Position numbers and translations under genes: made by a program. 64,000 bases of DNA from Veillonella sp. (GTDB lineage Bacteria; Bacillota; Negativicutes; Veillonellales; Veillonellaceae), in the NCBI RefSeq assembly GCF_041333735.1, contig NZ_JBGKFB010000001.1, forward strand, positions 737,001 to 801,000, written 5' to 3'. Below the pieces are notes generated by a model. The model did not search any database. It saw only the letters and a program-made list of their open reading frames with translations, and was not told the origin of the DNA. Positions 17,271-27,224 of this stretch are shown here, one piece after another (within the stretch, counting starts at the first letter, position 1; every line of letters starts with the position of its first letter).

Positions 17271-18656
17271 ATGTATATAGATGATACAATAGCGGCCATT
17301 GCGACGCCGCCCGGCATCGGCGGGGTTGGTATTATTCGTGTTAGCGGCAAGGATAGTTTTCCTATTGTAAATAGCCTGTTCAAGAGCGCTGGCACCGTTC
17401 CTTTGATGGACCGCCAAAATAGAACGATACAATACGGAACCATTGTGGACCCTGCAACGAACAAGACCATCGACGAGGTTCTTGTGTTATTAATGAAAGG
17501 CCCTCATTCTTACACCGCAGAGGATGTGGTAGAAATTCAGTGTCACGGCGGTATTGTGCCGGTTCGACAAATCTTAAAATTGCTCGTAAATCACGATGTG
17601 CGTATGGCTGAAGCCGGCGAATTTACGAAGCGCGCCTTTATGAACGGACGTATCGACCTCACCCAAGCGGAGGCGATCATTGATATTATTGAAGCGAAAA
17701 CAGAGGACTCCCTCTCTCTCGCTGTATCTCAGCTAGACGGTACCGTTTCGTCCTTTGTAAAAGATGTGCGTGAACAGCTCATCGCCATGATTGCTCATTT
17801 AGAGGTAACCATCGACTATCCTGAGGAGGATATTGAGGACGTAACGAGCCAAGAGGTTCGCGATCAATTACAGCCTATTTTGAAAGCTATGGATGATTTG
17901 TTATCCACAGCGAATACGGGACGCCTCATTCGCGACGGTATTACGACGGTTATTGTAGGTCGTCCAAATGCAGGTAAATCGAGCCTTATGAACGCTCTCT
18001 TGCGTGAAAACCGCGCTATTGTAACGGATATTCCAGGGACGACGCGGGATAGTATTGAAGAATATATGACCGTAGAAGGCATCTCTCTACGCCTCATCGA
18101 TACGGCAGGTATTCGCGATACTCAAGATACGGTAGAAGCCCTCGGCGTGGAGCGTGCTCGTGATTATATTAATAAAGCAGACATTGTGCTCTGCGTTATC
18201 GACGGGTCTACTCCATTAACCTTTGAAGAAATCGAAATTTTGACCTCTGTTAGCGGTTTGAACACCATAGTACTCCTCAATAAGTCCGATGTGGCACAAG
18301 TTGTTACAGACGAAAATATTAAAGAACATGGTAATTTTACAGCTATCGAACGCATCAGTGCTAAAGAAGGCGAAGGCTCTGCAGTTCTCTCTAAATGGGT
18401 GCAAGAACTCGTCTACGGCGGTCGTGTAAAACAAGACAACAACGCCATGATCAGTAACGTGCGCCACATCAGCCTCATGGAACAAGCAAAAGCTCAAGTC
18501 GAACAAGCCCTCTCCTCCATCGACATGGGCATGCCGGTGGACTTTGTCGCTACCGATTTGCGCAGCGCCTGGGAACTACTAGGCGACATCACAGGTGATA
18601 CCATCCGAGAAAGCATGATCGACGAACTATTCAGTCGATTTTGTCTTGGTAAGTGA
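17271..18656 (+). CDS. mnmE: tRNA uridine-5-carboxymethylaminomethyl modification GTPase MnmE
   Basis: With MnmG this 461-aa GTPase builds the cmnm5 group on wobble uridine 34. The N-terminal tetrahydrofolate-binding part begins DDTIAAIATPPGIGGVGIIRVSG. The inserted G domain has GRPNAGKSSL, DIPGTTRDSI, DTAG and LNKSD. The protein ends FCLGK, containing the catalytic cysteine of the family's C-[IL]-GK tail. GGAGAT lies just upstream of the ATG. mnmG follows after 45 bases. Confidence 0.97.
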   Translation: MYIDDTIAAIATPPGIGGVGIIRVSGKDSFPIVNSLFKSAGTVPLMDRQNRTIQYGTIVDPATNKTIDEVLVLLMKGPHSYTAEDVVEIQCHGGIVPVRQILKLLVNHDVRMAEAGEFTKRAFMNGRIDLTQAEAIIDIIEAKTEDSLSLAVSQLDGTVSSFVKDVREQLIAMIAHLEVTIDYPEEDIEDVTSQEVRDQLQPILKAMDDLLSTANTGRLIRDGITTVIVGRPNAGKSSLMNALLRENRAIVTDIPGTTRDSIEEYMTVEGISLRLIDTAGIRDTQDTVEALGVERARDYINKADIVLCVIDGSTPLTFEEIEILTSVSGLNTIVLLNKSDVAQVVTDENIKEHGNFTAIERISAKEGEGSAVLSKWVQELVYGGRVKQDNNAMISNVRHISLMEQAKAQVEQALSSIDMGMPVDFVATDLRSAWELLGDITGDTIRESMIDELFSRFCLGK

Positions 18657-18701
18657 TTTAAACTTTCACAATAAGTAACAAATATAAGGAATTCAATTGA
18701 T

Positions 18702-20573
18702 ATGTACACAGTAGATAATTATGATGTCATCGTCATCGGTGGTGGTCATGCTGGTTGTGAGGCGGCTCTTGCTGCTGCCCGCATGGGTCATCGCACGTTG
18801 ATGGCGACTATCAGTTTAGATAACATTGCGCTTATGCCATGTAATCCTGCCGTTGGCGGTCCTGGTAAAAGCCATCTTGTTTATGAACTTGACGCTTTAG
18901 GCGGTCAAATGGGTATTAACGCAGATGCTACGGCTATTCAAATGCGTATGCTCAACATGGGTAAAGGCCCTGCAGTGCATTCCTTGCGCTGCCAATCTGA
19001 TAAAATCAAATACCAACATTTGATGAAACAAACCATTGAAAATACAGAGAACCTCAATGTTAAGCAAATCATGGTAACGGAGCTTAAGGTTGAGGACGGC
19101 AAGGTAACAGGTATCGTAACAGAACTTGGCGAATTCTATGGCGCTAAGGCTGTTATTCTTTGTACAGGTACCTATTTGAAAGGTAAAATCCTCATCGGCG
19201 ATATCGATTATGTAGGTGGCCCAAATGGTCAACGCGTAGCAGAACATTTCTCTCAATCCTTGCTCGACAATGGCATTGAGTTAATGCGCTTTAAGACTGG
19301 TACGCCAGCTCGCGTAGATAAACGCACGCTTAACCTTGAAAATATGGAGGTTCAAGAAGGCGATACACATCATCACTCCTTCTCCTTTATGGATGAATGG
19401 ATTAATCGCAATGAAGACGTATGTTGGTTGACCTATACTAACAAAGAAACGCACGAAATCATTACGAGCAATATTCACCGTGCCCCTATGTATAGCGGTA
19501 AAATCGAAGGTGTAGGCCCTCGTTACTGTCCTTCTATCGAAGATAAAGTAGTGCGCTTTGCCGATAAAGAACGCCATCAATTATTCGTAGAACCAGAAGG
19601 TACTAGTACAAACGAAATGTACGTGCAAGGCATGAGTACTTCCCTTCCTATGGACGTACAATATGCATTCCTTCGCACCATTCCAGGCCTTGAACATGTA
19701 GAAATCATGCGCCCTGCGTATGCTATTGAATACGATTGCTTGAACCCAACGCAATTGACACCAGCACTTCAAGTGAAACATATTGAAGGCCTCTATTCTG
19801 CGGGTCAAGCCAATGGTACATCTGGCTATGAAGAAGCCGCTGCACAAGGCTTAATGGCTGGTATTAATGCTGCTTTATGGCTTGAAGGTAAAGAACCTTT
19901 TATCCTTGCTCGCTCCGAAGCATATATCGGTGTTCTCATCGATGATCTTGTAACAAAAGGTACGAATGAACCATACCGCATGATGACAAGTCGCAGTGAA
20001 TATCGTTTATTGCTTCGCCAAGATAATGCAGACATGCGCCTTACTGAAAAAGGTCGTGCTATTGGTCTTGTAAAAGACGATCGTTGGGCTAAATTTACAG
20101 CAAAGAAAGCTGCTATTGACGAAGCAATGGATATGTTACGAAATACACCTGTAAATCCATCTAAGGAAACGCAAGCTTTGCTTGAAAGTTTAGGTACAGC
20201 ACCTATTAGAACAGGTATTCATGCTTATGATTTAGTAAAACGTAATGAACTTTCCTACGCTATCGTAGCCGATGCATTTGGTTTAAAACGCTATACTCCT
20301 GACGTAGAAGAAGCTGTTGATATCTCCATTACGTATGAAGGTTATATCAAAAAGCAAATGGACCAAGTCGACAAGGTTCGTAAATTAGAAGAAAAAATTC
20401 TTCCAAAAGAATGGGATTACACACAAATTAAGGGCATCTCCCTTGAAGCTCAACAAAAGCTTAATAAAATCCGCCCTCACTCCATCGGCCAAGCAAGCCG
20501 CATCTCTGGCGTATCCCCGGCGGATGTATCTGTACTGTTGATCCAACTAGAACAATACAATCGAAGTAAATAA
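18702..20573 (+). CDS. mnmG: tRNA uridine modification enzyme MnmG (GidA)
   Basis: A 623-aa FAD enzyme, partner of MnmE. It shows the dinucleotide-binding GGGHAGCEAALAAARMG at the N-terminus, PCNPAVGGPGKSHLVYELDALGG, and the tRNA-contacting RMMTSRSEYRLLLRQDNAD in the second half, ending with the helical GidA-associated domain. Length is standard. A strong hairpin terminator lies 25 bases past the stop. Confidence 0.97.
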   Translation: MYTVDNYDVIVIGGGHAGCEAALAAARMGHRTLMATISLDNIALMPCNPAVGGPGKSHLVYELDALGGQMGINADATAIQMRMLNMGKGPAVHSLRCQSDKIKYQHLMKQTIENTENLNVKQIMVTELKVEDGKVTGIVTELGEFYGAKAVILCTGTYLKGKILIGDIDYVGGPNGQRVAEHFSQSLLDNGIELMRFKTGTPARVDKRTLNLENMEVQEGDTHHHSFSFMDEWINRNEDVCWLTYTNKETHEIITSNIHRAPMYSGKIEGVGPRYCPSIEDKVVRFADKERHQLFVEPEGTSTNEMYVQGMSTSLPMDVQYAFLRTIPGLEHVEIMRPAYAIEYDCLNPTQLTPALQVKHIEGLYSAGQANGTSGYEEAAAQGLMAGINAALWLEGKEPFILARSEAYIGVLIDDLVTKGTNEPYRMMTSRSEYRLLLRQDNADMRLTEKGRAIGLVKDDRWAKFTAKKAAIDEAMDMLRNTPVNPSKETQALLESLGTAPIRTGIHAYDLVKRNELSYAIVADAFGLKRYTPDVEEAVDISITYEGYIKKQMDQVDKVRKLEEKILPKEWDYTQIKGISLEAQQKLNKIRPHSIGQASRISGVSPADVSVLLIQLEQYNRSK

Positions 20574-20597
20574 TTGTGATAAGCAATCATATAATCG

Positions 20598-20635
20598 AAA
20601 AAGCTAGCTAATCGTTACGATTAACTAGCTTTTTT
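20598..20635. terminator. Terminator between mnmG and a convergent small ORF
   Basis: AAAAAGCTAG with CTAATCG pairs with CGATTA and CTAGCTTTTTT. T runs occur on both strands, so it can serve mnmG on the plus strand and the small minus-strand gene. Confidence 0.87.
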
Positions 20636-20638
20636 CTG

Positions 20639-20752
20639 TTATAGAGCTTCACGTTCTTGATGTTCATCTATTTCTCGACCTTTGCTCATATAGTCTGGAG
20701 TAAATAATGATAAGCCCATTTTAAATAATAGCCACATACATTTCTGTTTCAT
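20639..20752 (-). CDS. Small hypothetical protein (37 aa)
   Basis: An unannotated-size ORF encoding MKQKCMWLLFKMGLSLFTP, then DYMSKGREIDEHQEREAL. The reason to believe it is the near-perfect ribosome site GGGAGGTGG, 5 bases before the ATG. The gene also fits exactly against the bidirectional terminator it shares with mnmG. The first ~18 residues are hydrophobic with two basic residues, and the tail is charged, as in small membrane-associated peptides. A weak promoter (TTGCTA, then TATAGA) is possible upstream. I do not recognise a family. Confidence 0.55.
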   Translation of the reverse strand: MKQKCMWLLFKMGLSLFTPDYMSKGREIDEHQEREAL

Positions 20753-21449
20753 GGGTACCACCTCCCTATTAATGGTAGTGTAATCTATAAATAAGTTCAT
20801 TAGCAAGTAGCAAGTTTTATTTTATATATGTAATAGAGATCTATATCAGTAAATATTTGTATATTTATATGTATATTTATAAAGTATATATTATTCTATA
20901 ACTAAAATATGTACACTAGAGAAGTACATCAAGTGTACATTCAGAATAGACAAAATAATCCATATGTGAAGAAAAGTTCATGATGATAAATTAGAAATAA
21001 ACCGTGAGTTTTGGTTACTGAAAAGATGAATGATGAAATTGAAAAAAAGATGGACCGATTTCTCAATTAATTATTTTAAATGATAATGCAGGTATAACAT
21101 TTCTCGCCTACCCTATTTTGTGTTACGCAGGTCCTATATTTTTGGTTTGTAAATGAGAATAAATTGAGAATATGCTATAATATAAAGAAAAATGACTTAA
21201 ATATTTCGCTTATATAGTCATTTTATTAGTTTTCGTATATAAACTTATATAAAATAGGTTAAAAACGCCATAGAACGCAAATTTCTGAGTTTTATAGGGT
21301 TTGAAATAAGAAATACTATTCTACTATCTTATATATTGATGATTACCTGGATTTGTTTATATGATCTACCATATGACATGAGATTTTCTAACTATGTGTT
21401 GTTTACTTTTACAATCATATAAATATCTGATAATTTATTAGGAGTACTT
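20753..21449. other. AT-rich gene-free stretch before rsmG
   Basis: 697 bases with no convincing gene. The only structure seen is a hairpin pairing AAAATGACT with AGTCATTTT (about 21188-21226). No known motif was found. The mnmG-rsmG pair is usually tightly linked in Firmicutes, so the gap may be a decayed insertion. Confidence 0.5.
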
Positions 21450-22202
21450 ATGAAAGAAAAATACGATGTGCCTATTGCACGTGAGTCTGAATTTGTTTCA
21501 TATATGATGGAGCAAATGAGCCAATTTGGTTTGCCTTGTACGGAAGAGCAGGCGAAGGATTTTTATGTGTATTACGCGCGCATGATTGAAACAAATAAAT
21601 ATCTCAACCTCACCGGTATTACAGATATGAAAGAGGTTGTAGTGAAGCACATGATCGACTCCCTCTCCTGCTACGATCCAAATATCATTAAATCAGGCAT
21701 GTCTATCATCGATGTTGGCACTGGTGCTGGTTTCCCTGGTATTCCGTTGGCAATCTATGACCGTAGCCTTAAGGTTACGCTGTTTGATTCTTTGAAAAAA
21801 CGTCTTACCTTCCTTGAATCCGTTATGGATGAGCTACAGTTGACGAACTGTACTACTTTACATGGCCGTGCAGAGGATCTTAGTCATCAAGATTACCGTG
21901 AAAGCTTCGATATCGCTACGAGTCGTGCAGTGGCACGTTTACCTATTCTCTTAGAATGGACTGTGCCATATGTTAAAGAAGGTGGCTACGTTATTGCCTT
22001 AAAAGGTGCTATCTACGAAGAAGAAGTGGGAGAATCCAATAAAGCCCTTAGCACATTAAAAGCAAAGATTGAAGAAGTACGTACTGATACACTTCCAACC
22101 TTGGATGATAAACGAGCAATCCTGTACATTAAGAAAACAGGTAAAACACCTAAACAATACCCACGTAAACCAAAAGAAATTAAAGACAAACCGTTAGTAT
22201 AA
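21450..22202 (+). CDS. rsmG: 16S rRNA (guanine-N7) methyltransferase RsmG
   Basis: A 250-aa SAM-dependent enzyme that methylates 16S rRNA near position 527. The SAM site is DVGTGAGFPGIPLAI, and the N-terminal KYLNLTGITDMKEVVVKHMIDSL stretch is characteristic of GidB/RsmG. The C-terminus has a basic tail (GKTPKQYPRKPKEIK). AGGAGT precedes the ATG. Loss of RsmG gives low-level streptomycin resistance in other bacteria; here the gene is intact. Confidence 0.96.
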   Translation: MKEKYDVPIARESEFVSYMMEQMSQFGLPCTEEQAKDFYVYYARMIETNKYLNLTGITDMKEVVVKHMIDSLSCYDPNIIKSGMSIIDVGTGAGFPGIPLAIYDRSLKVTLFDSLKKRLTFLESVMDELQLTNCTTLHGRAEDLSHQDYRESFDIATSRAVARLPILLEWTVPYVKEGGYVIALKGAIYEEEVGESNKALSTLKAKIEEVRTDTLPTLDDKRAILYIKKTGKTPKQYPRKPKEIKDKPLV

Positions 22203-22256
22203 CTTATTAGTGCTATCTCGTTATAGCTGATAATAGAAAACAATTGATACCTATAC

Positions 22257-22293
22257 AAAAGAGGATGCAAATCTTAGATTTGCATCCTCTTTC
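22257..22293. terminator. Shared terminator of rsmG and metF
   Basis: AAAGAGGATGCAAATC pairs with GATTTGCATCCTCTTT around a 3-base loop, with A/T runs on both sides. It lies between the converging genes and can act in both directions. Confidence 0.92.
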
Positions 22294-22327
22294 TCTTTCT
22301 CTTTCCCATTGCCTATTAAGCGATATC

Positions 22328-23188
22328 TTATACGTGATCAATGATATGTAATGTTGTATCGATATCGTTTAAAGGCATAATATGTACGCCTGCAGCAATT
22401 TTTTTGATTTGTTCCAATGTTTCGATAGCGATTTCTGTACCCGCTTCTTTACCGCCCTTTTCTACGCGGTCTAGGATTTCTTGAGTAAGGTTGATCCCAG
22501 GCACTTTTTCGTGTAGATATGTAGCCATTTTGAAGCTTTTAAGTGGAATTAAACCGAGCATAATAGGTACATCGAATTCAGACATCTTATCGATGTAGCG
22601 TTTTGCTTGTTCTAAATCGTAAATTGGTTGTGTTTGTACGAAATGCGCACCATTATGGATTTTGGCAGCCAATTTTTGGCGTTCAATTTCTAAATCTGGA
22701 GCACCGGGGTTACCAGTTGCACCGATGTAGAAGTTTGTAGGCTCATCTAAGTCATTACCTGCTAAGTCTTTGCCAGAATTCAAAGTTTTAGCGATATTTA
22801 GTAAGCCCATGCAGTCTACTTCGAAAACGGATTGTGCAAATGGATGGTCTCCATTATCTGGTTTGTCACCAGTAAGGGTTAAGATATTATTTACGCCAAG
22901 TGCTGCAGCGCCAAGTAATTCGGATTGCAAGCCGATGATGTTGCGGTCGCGACATGTGAGATGGAAAATAGTTTCAATGCCTTCATTATGTTGCAATAAA
23001 TAGGACAAGGAAATTGGGCTCATACGCATCTTAGACATAGGGCTGTCAGCGATATTAATAGCATCAACCTTCCCTTTTAAACGCGCTGCTTGATCAAATA
23101 CTTTTTGAGCAGAACTGCTCTTTGGTGGGTCTAATTCAACAGTAATGGTGAATTTCCCTTGTTGATGTTTCTCTCTTAATGTCATCAT
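22328..23188 (-). CDS. metF: 5,10-methylenetetrahydrofolate reductase
   Basis: A 286-aa TIM-barrel enzyme producing methyl-tetrahydrofolate, the methyl donor for MetH encoded just upstream. Family features are FTITVELDPPKSSS at the N-terminus, the central LTLTGDKP, FYIGATGNPG, and AHFVQTQPIYD (the Q-T-Q-x-x-Y/F-D motif). Two adjacent ATGs (23188 and 23185) are possible; AGAGGT favours the second slightly. It is the last gene of a three-gene methionine operon on the minus strand. Confidence 0.94.
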   Translation of the reverse strand: MMTLREKHQQGKFTITVELDPPKSSSAQKVFDQAARLKGKVDAINIADSPMSKMRMSPISLSYLLQHNEGIETIFHLTCRDRNIIGLQSELLGAAALGVNNILTLTGDKPDNGDHPFAQSVFEVDCMGLLNIAKTLNSGKDLAGNDLDEPTNFYIGATGNPGAPDLEIERQKLAAKIHNGAHFVQTQPIYDLEQAKRYIDKMSEFDVPIMLGLIPLKSFKMATYLHEKVPGINLTQEILDRVEKGGKEAGTEIAIETLEQIKKIAAGVHIMPLNDIDTTLHIIDHV

Positions 23189-23310
23189 GTACCTCTTGAT
23201 CTATACATATGGTGAAAGCTTATCTTGTTTAATCTTTTAAGTGGTTTTCACCATTAAAATAAGTTTTTAAGACGAGCCTTCACCTTGTTTTGTGTCATGT
23301 AAATCAGAAA

Positions 23311-25746
23311 TTATTTTTCTAATGTCTCAAAGTAATCATTTGCGTGGTTAACGGCAGCGATACCGTCTTTAGCGTAGATATCTGCGCCCGCTTGGTCTGC
23401 GTAGTCTTGAGATACTACAGCACCACCAACCATAACCTTAGTATTAAGGCCTGCAGCGCGGATAGCAGCGATAGTATTGTCGATTTGAGGCATTGTTGTA
23501 GTCATCAAGGAACAAATACCAACGAGAGCGGCTTTGTTGTCCTTAATAGCTTGAACGATGACTTCTGGATCAACGTCTTTACCAAGGTCGACGATTTTAT
23601 AACCATTGTTTTCAAGTAAGGCCGCTACGATATTTTTACCTAAATCGTGAATATCGCCTTTAACTGTTGCTACTACGACTGTACCTTTATCTAAACTTTC
23701 ACTAGCAGGAATAATTTCTTTAATGGTGTTGAAAGCAGCTTGCATCGTTTCAGCAGCGAGCATTACTTGTGGCAAGAATAATTTACCAGAACCGAATTTA
23801 TCCCCTACCACATTCATCGCTTCAGATAGACCTTTTTTAGTAAGGTCTAATGGATCAATTCCATCAGCTAAGGCTTTTTTTACAAGATCTATAATAGCCT
23901 CTTTTTCCCCTTGCTCTACGCAAGCACGGATATTAGCGAGTGGATCATTGCTATCGAAGGATTTCTTTTCAGGACCTTTTGGAGCAGCATTGCCAGGAGC
24001 ACTTGTTTCGTCTTCGTAGCCATATTCTTTGATGAATTGAGCAGAACCTGGGTCCCAACCTAATAATGTAGTGCTAGATACGAACGCTTTCTTCGCTGGA
24101 TAGTTTAGAGGGTTCATAATTGGTGTTGTTAAGCCACATGCTAAAGCCATTGTTAAGAACTGGCCGTTCAAGTAAGGGCGTTGTGGCATACCGAAGGAGA
24201 TATTGGACAAGCCCATTACTGTTGGGAAGCCAAATTTCTCTTTATATAGCTGTAATGTACGTAATGTTTGGCGTGCACTATCTTCACCGCTGGCAAGTGT
24301 TAACACCAATGGGTCGAGTAATAAGTCGTGTGGTTGAAGACCATAACCATAAGCACGATTTACGATGCTTTCAGCTAAAGCAACGCGGTCCTCTGCTTTT
24401 TCAGGTAAGTCACCACTGCAGATTGGCAAGCAAAGCAATGCAGCACCATAGCGTTTAGCCAATGGCATAACGTGTGTGATGGACTCCTCTTCCCCATTTA
24501 CGGAGTTGATAAGAGCACGGCCTGGGTAGTTTTTAAGGGCTACTTCCATAGCTACTGGATCCAATGTATCGATAGATAATGGAGTTTCAACAAGCATGGA
24601 TAATTCGAAGATAGCACGCTCCATCAATGGAGTTTGATCCATGCCTGCTACGCCCATGTTTACGTCGAGGATGTCGGCACCTGCTTCTACTTGGTCTAAC
24701 GCATCGCGTTTTACACGGATGAAAGAGCCATCGCGTAACTCTTGAGCAAGCACTTTACGGCCTGTAGGATTGATACGTTCACCAATAATAAGTGGTTTTG
24801 TGTTGTGACCTAATTCTAACAATTTAGTACGGCTCGTAATGATTGTTTTAGGTTCAATATGAGCACGTTCTTTAGGTGTATGTGCTTTCACAGCGTCAGA
24901 AATAGATTGGATATGAGCTGGTGTTGTACCACAGCAACCACCTACATAGGTTGCGCCTGCATCTACGATTGGAAGCATCAATGGACCCATTTCTTCTGCT
25001 GTAAGTGGGAATACAGTTTGTTTATTAATTAATTGAGGCATGCCTGCATTTGGTTGGCAGCTAATTGGCAAGTTTGTAACACTAGCGATTTCCTCAATAA
25101 GTGGTGTAATTTGTTCAGGTCCAAGAGAACAGTTAATACCGATAATATCAGCACCCATAGCCTCTACAATAGTAGTTGCTACTGCAGGTGGCGTACCTGT
25201 AATGGTACGACCGTCTTCACTGAAAGAAAACTGACAGATGATTTGTACATCTTCTTTTGTCTTCCCTGCTGCTTCACGAGCGTCAAGAGATGCTAATAAA
25301 GCGGCACGCATTTCTTGTACGTCGATGATAGTTTCAATGATAATGAAATCTACGCCACCTTCAATCAATGCATCTGCTTGTTCACGGTATGTGTCATAAA
25401 TAGAGTCAAAACTCATATTGCCTAATGGTTGTAAGAAACGACCTGTAGGACCCATAGAACCAGCTACACGAGCAGATGGTTTAACCTCTGCAATAGCATC
25501 TTTTGCTACCTTTACAGCGGCAATATTAATTTCTCTTACGCGATCTTGTAAGTCGTAATCTTCTAATTTAAGACCACAAGCACCAAATGTATTTGTAGTG
25601 ATAACATCACTGCCGTGTTGTAAGTATTGAGCGTGAATATTCTTTACTACTTCTGGTTTTTCTACGTTAAATAATTCTGGACAATAGCCCTCTTCTAAGC
25701 CTGCAGCTTGAAGCATTGTGCCCATAGCACCGTCAAATATATACAT
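23311..25746 (-). CDS. metH: B12-dependent methionine synthase lacking the reactivation domain
   Basis: It transfers a methyl group from methyl-THF via cobalamin to homocysteine. Domains are the homocysteine-binding barrel (residues ~1-290, with zinc cysteines in INCSLG and GGCCGTTP), the pterin-binding barrel (~310-590, GERINPTGRK), and cap plus B12-binding (~600-811, GDIHDLGKNIV holding the cobalt-ligand histidine). It stops at about 811 aa, whereas E. coli MetH is about 1227 aa with a C-terminal SAM-dependent reactivation domain. That domain is encoded separately just upstream (25796-26563). ATG 25746 fits AAGGA better than ATG 25752. Confidence 0.95.
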   Translation of the reverse strand: MYIFDGAMGTMLQAAGLEEGYCPELFNVEKPEVVKNIHAQYLQHGSDVITTNTFGACGLKLEDYDLQDRVREINIAAVKVAKDAIAEVKPSARVAGSMGPTGRFLQPLGNMSFDSIYDTYREQADALIEGGVDFIIIETIIDVQEMRAALLASLDAREAAGKTKEDVQIICQFSFSEDGRTITGTPPAVATTIVEAMGADIIGINCSLGPEQITPLIEEIASVTNLPISCQPNAGMPQLINKQTVFPLTAEEMGPLMLPIVDAGATYVGGCCGTTPAHIQSISDAVKAHTPKERAHIEPKTIITSRTKLLELGHNTKPLIIGERINPTGRKVLAQELRDGSFIRVKRDALDQVEAGADILDVNMGVAGMDQTPLMERAIFELSMLVETPLSIDTLDPVAMEVALKNYPGRALINSVNGEEESITHVMPLAKRYGAALLCLPICSGDLPEKAEDRVALAESIVNRAYGYGLQPHDLLLDPLVLTLASGEDSARQTLRTLQLYKEKFGFPTVMGLSNISFGMPQRPYLNGQFLTMALACGLTTPIMNPLNYPAKKAFVSSTTLLGWDPGSAQFIKEYGYEDETSAPGNAAPKGPEKKSFDSNDPLANIRACVEQGEKEAIIDLVKKALADGIDPLDLTKKGLSEAMNVVGDKFGSGKLFLPQVMLAAETMQAAFNTIKEIIPASESLDKGTVVVATVKGDIHDLGKNIVAALLENNGYKIVDLGKDVDPEVIVQAIKDNKAALVGICSLMTTTMPQIDNTIAAIRAAGLNTKVMVGGAVVSQDYADQAGADIYAKDGIAAVNHANDYFETLEK

Positions 25747-25779
25747 AAACATCTTCCTTTATCATCCTAAAATTTACAA

Positions 25780-25795
25780 TGTTTCACGTGAAACA
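25780..25795. promoter_or_regulatory. parS site 1
   Basis: A perfect TGTTTCACGTGAAACA, the ParB-binding consensus, in the short gap between metH and the MetH-activation gene. Confidence 0.95.
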
Positions 25796-26563
25796 TTATT
25801 CTGTTGGTTGGCCTTTCATAGCGATACCAGAGGCTTCAGCTGTTGTTTTGTTACAGCCCTCTTCGCCTTCGTTATTAGACGTTACAGTTGCCTTTTCTGG
25901 TAGTTTACGAGATGCACAATCCTTTTGGGAACAAGATGTGCAACCACGTTTTGTTTTGATGTCTTCGTTAGCTGGCATCAAACCAATGATAGCTGTTACA
26001 GACTTACGTGGGAACAATAAATAGTTCTCTGTTACTTGTAAGCCAATCATCTCTGTTTTGATGATTTTAGCTAGTTGTGGTTGAATTTCTAATGGCCAGT
26101 TACCATATCCAGGGCTAAAACGCCATGTTGGTTTATAGCCTTGTTTTTTTGCAATTGTATTGATAACTTCATTTACTTGATCTGCTACTTGTTCTACTGC
26201 TGTTGTAGCCGCTGCATCAAGTAACAAACCTACAGTGTAATTACCTTGTTTGAATAACTGTTCACTGCGAATTTCTACATCTTCGCCTACTGTTACGCCT
26301 AATACATAGACTTTTGTAGACTTTTCTAAGTGTTTTTCAATGATGGAACCTTCAATCTTAAGCGGTGGATTGCTCAAAATTGTCTTTGTTTCAGCATCAT
26401 AATCGTATTCTTGATATACACCTTTAGGTGTAGCTAATAATTGAATTTCTTTACATGCTTCGTCCACATATTGTTGCGGAAAATCCTCTGCATGACGAAG
26501 TCCTGCGTATCGTTTTACTTCTGCTTTATCGATTGCAGGAAGCATTCCGTTATAAATGGGCAT
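25796..26563 (-). CDS. Stand-alone MetH reactivation-domain protein
   Basis: This 255-aa protein resembles the C-terminal activation domain of MetH, which uses SAM to remethylate oxidised cobalamin. It shows TWRFSPGYGNWPLEIQPQLAKII (the SPGYG SAM-binding motif) and LLFPRKSVTAIIGL. After the domain comes a cysteine cluster CTSCSQKDC, seen in stand-alone versions, that might bind metal. It is first in the operon activation protein-metH-metF, so the split enzyme would be made together. GAGGAGG precedes the ATG. Assignment is from motifs and context. Confidence 0.87.
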   Translation of the reverse strand: MPIYNGMLPAIDKAEVKRYAGLRHAEDFPQQYVDEACKEIQLLATPKGVYQEYDYDAETKTILSNPPLKIEGSIIEKHLEKSTKVYVLGVTVGEDVEIRSEQLFKQGNYTVGLLLDAAATTAVEQVADQVNEVINTIAKKQGYKPTWRFSPGYGNWPLEIQPQLAKIIKTEMIGLQVTENYLLFPRKSVTAIIGLMPANEDIKTKRGCTSCSQKDCASRKLPEKATVTSNNEGEEGCNKTTAEASGIAMKGQPTE

Positions 26564-26589
26564 GGAAACGCCTCCTCTTCAAAAATAAA

Positions 26590-26612
26590 AAGCTCTGCGT
26601 ATCCGTAGAGCG
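26590..26612 (-). terminator. Possible leader terminator of the methionine operon
   Basis: On the minus strand CTCTACG pairs with CGCAGAG (one mismatch), followed by CTTTTTATTTTT, about 30 bases before the ATG of the first gene. Its position in the leader suggests attenuation. No SAM, cobalamin or T-box riboswitch was recognised upstream. Confidence 0.5.
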
Positions 26613-26891
26613 TGTACTTAATCTTTAGTATATTGTATATAGATCAGTTAAAACTTAAAGTTTACTGATTTTACGCCTATAAATATAATTACTATCTAAT
26701 TAATAGTATATAGATATCGATAATGCCTGTCAAAGCTTATAAGACCTGTATTCTCATATAATTTAGTTGTATATTGATATAACTTGAAGCTATATCAAAT
26801 TGTATTTTAATCCTAAAAGTTATTAATGATAATGTTATAGAGATTTTGCGCTGTTATATTTACTTAATAATCTTACTACTTTATATTAGAT

Positions 26892-26907
26892 TGTTTCACG
26901 TGAAACA
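26892..26907. promoter_or_regulatory. parS site 2
   Basis: Perfect TGTTTCACGTGAAACA in the spacer upstream of parA. Confidence 0.95.
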
Positions 26908-27224
26908 ATTTAATCGTTTTGTTTGTAAATTTTACTCAGTATATTAAATTGTGTCTTGGTGTTGATTTTTAATTATTAGTTGAAACGTTTAATTAAATTT
27001 CGCGATCAGTTGTTATGATAATTTAGATATCTTTATTGGCTTATTTAATTTAATAAGTTTAATTGCATTTTTTTAGTTGTTTTTAAAGCAAAATATTCGT
27101 GAAAAATTTTTGTGTAATTTTAATTAGTTGGTATATGTTTATATGCCAAGCTTAATTTTTTAACATAATTTTTTTTGCTAGAATTATATACGGAGCAAGT
27201 TGTAAATTTTTGATTATACATAAA

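Noticed and set aside
20753..21449. Short frame MNDEIEKKMDRFLN in the mnmG-rsmG gap
   Set aside because: 14 codons, no ribosome site, in AT-rich DNA.
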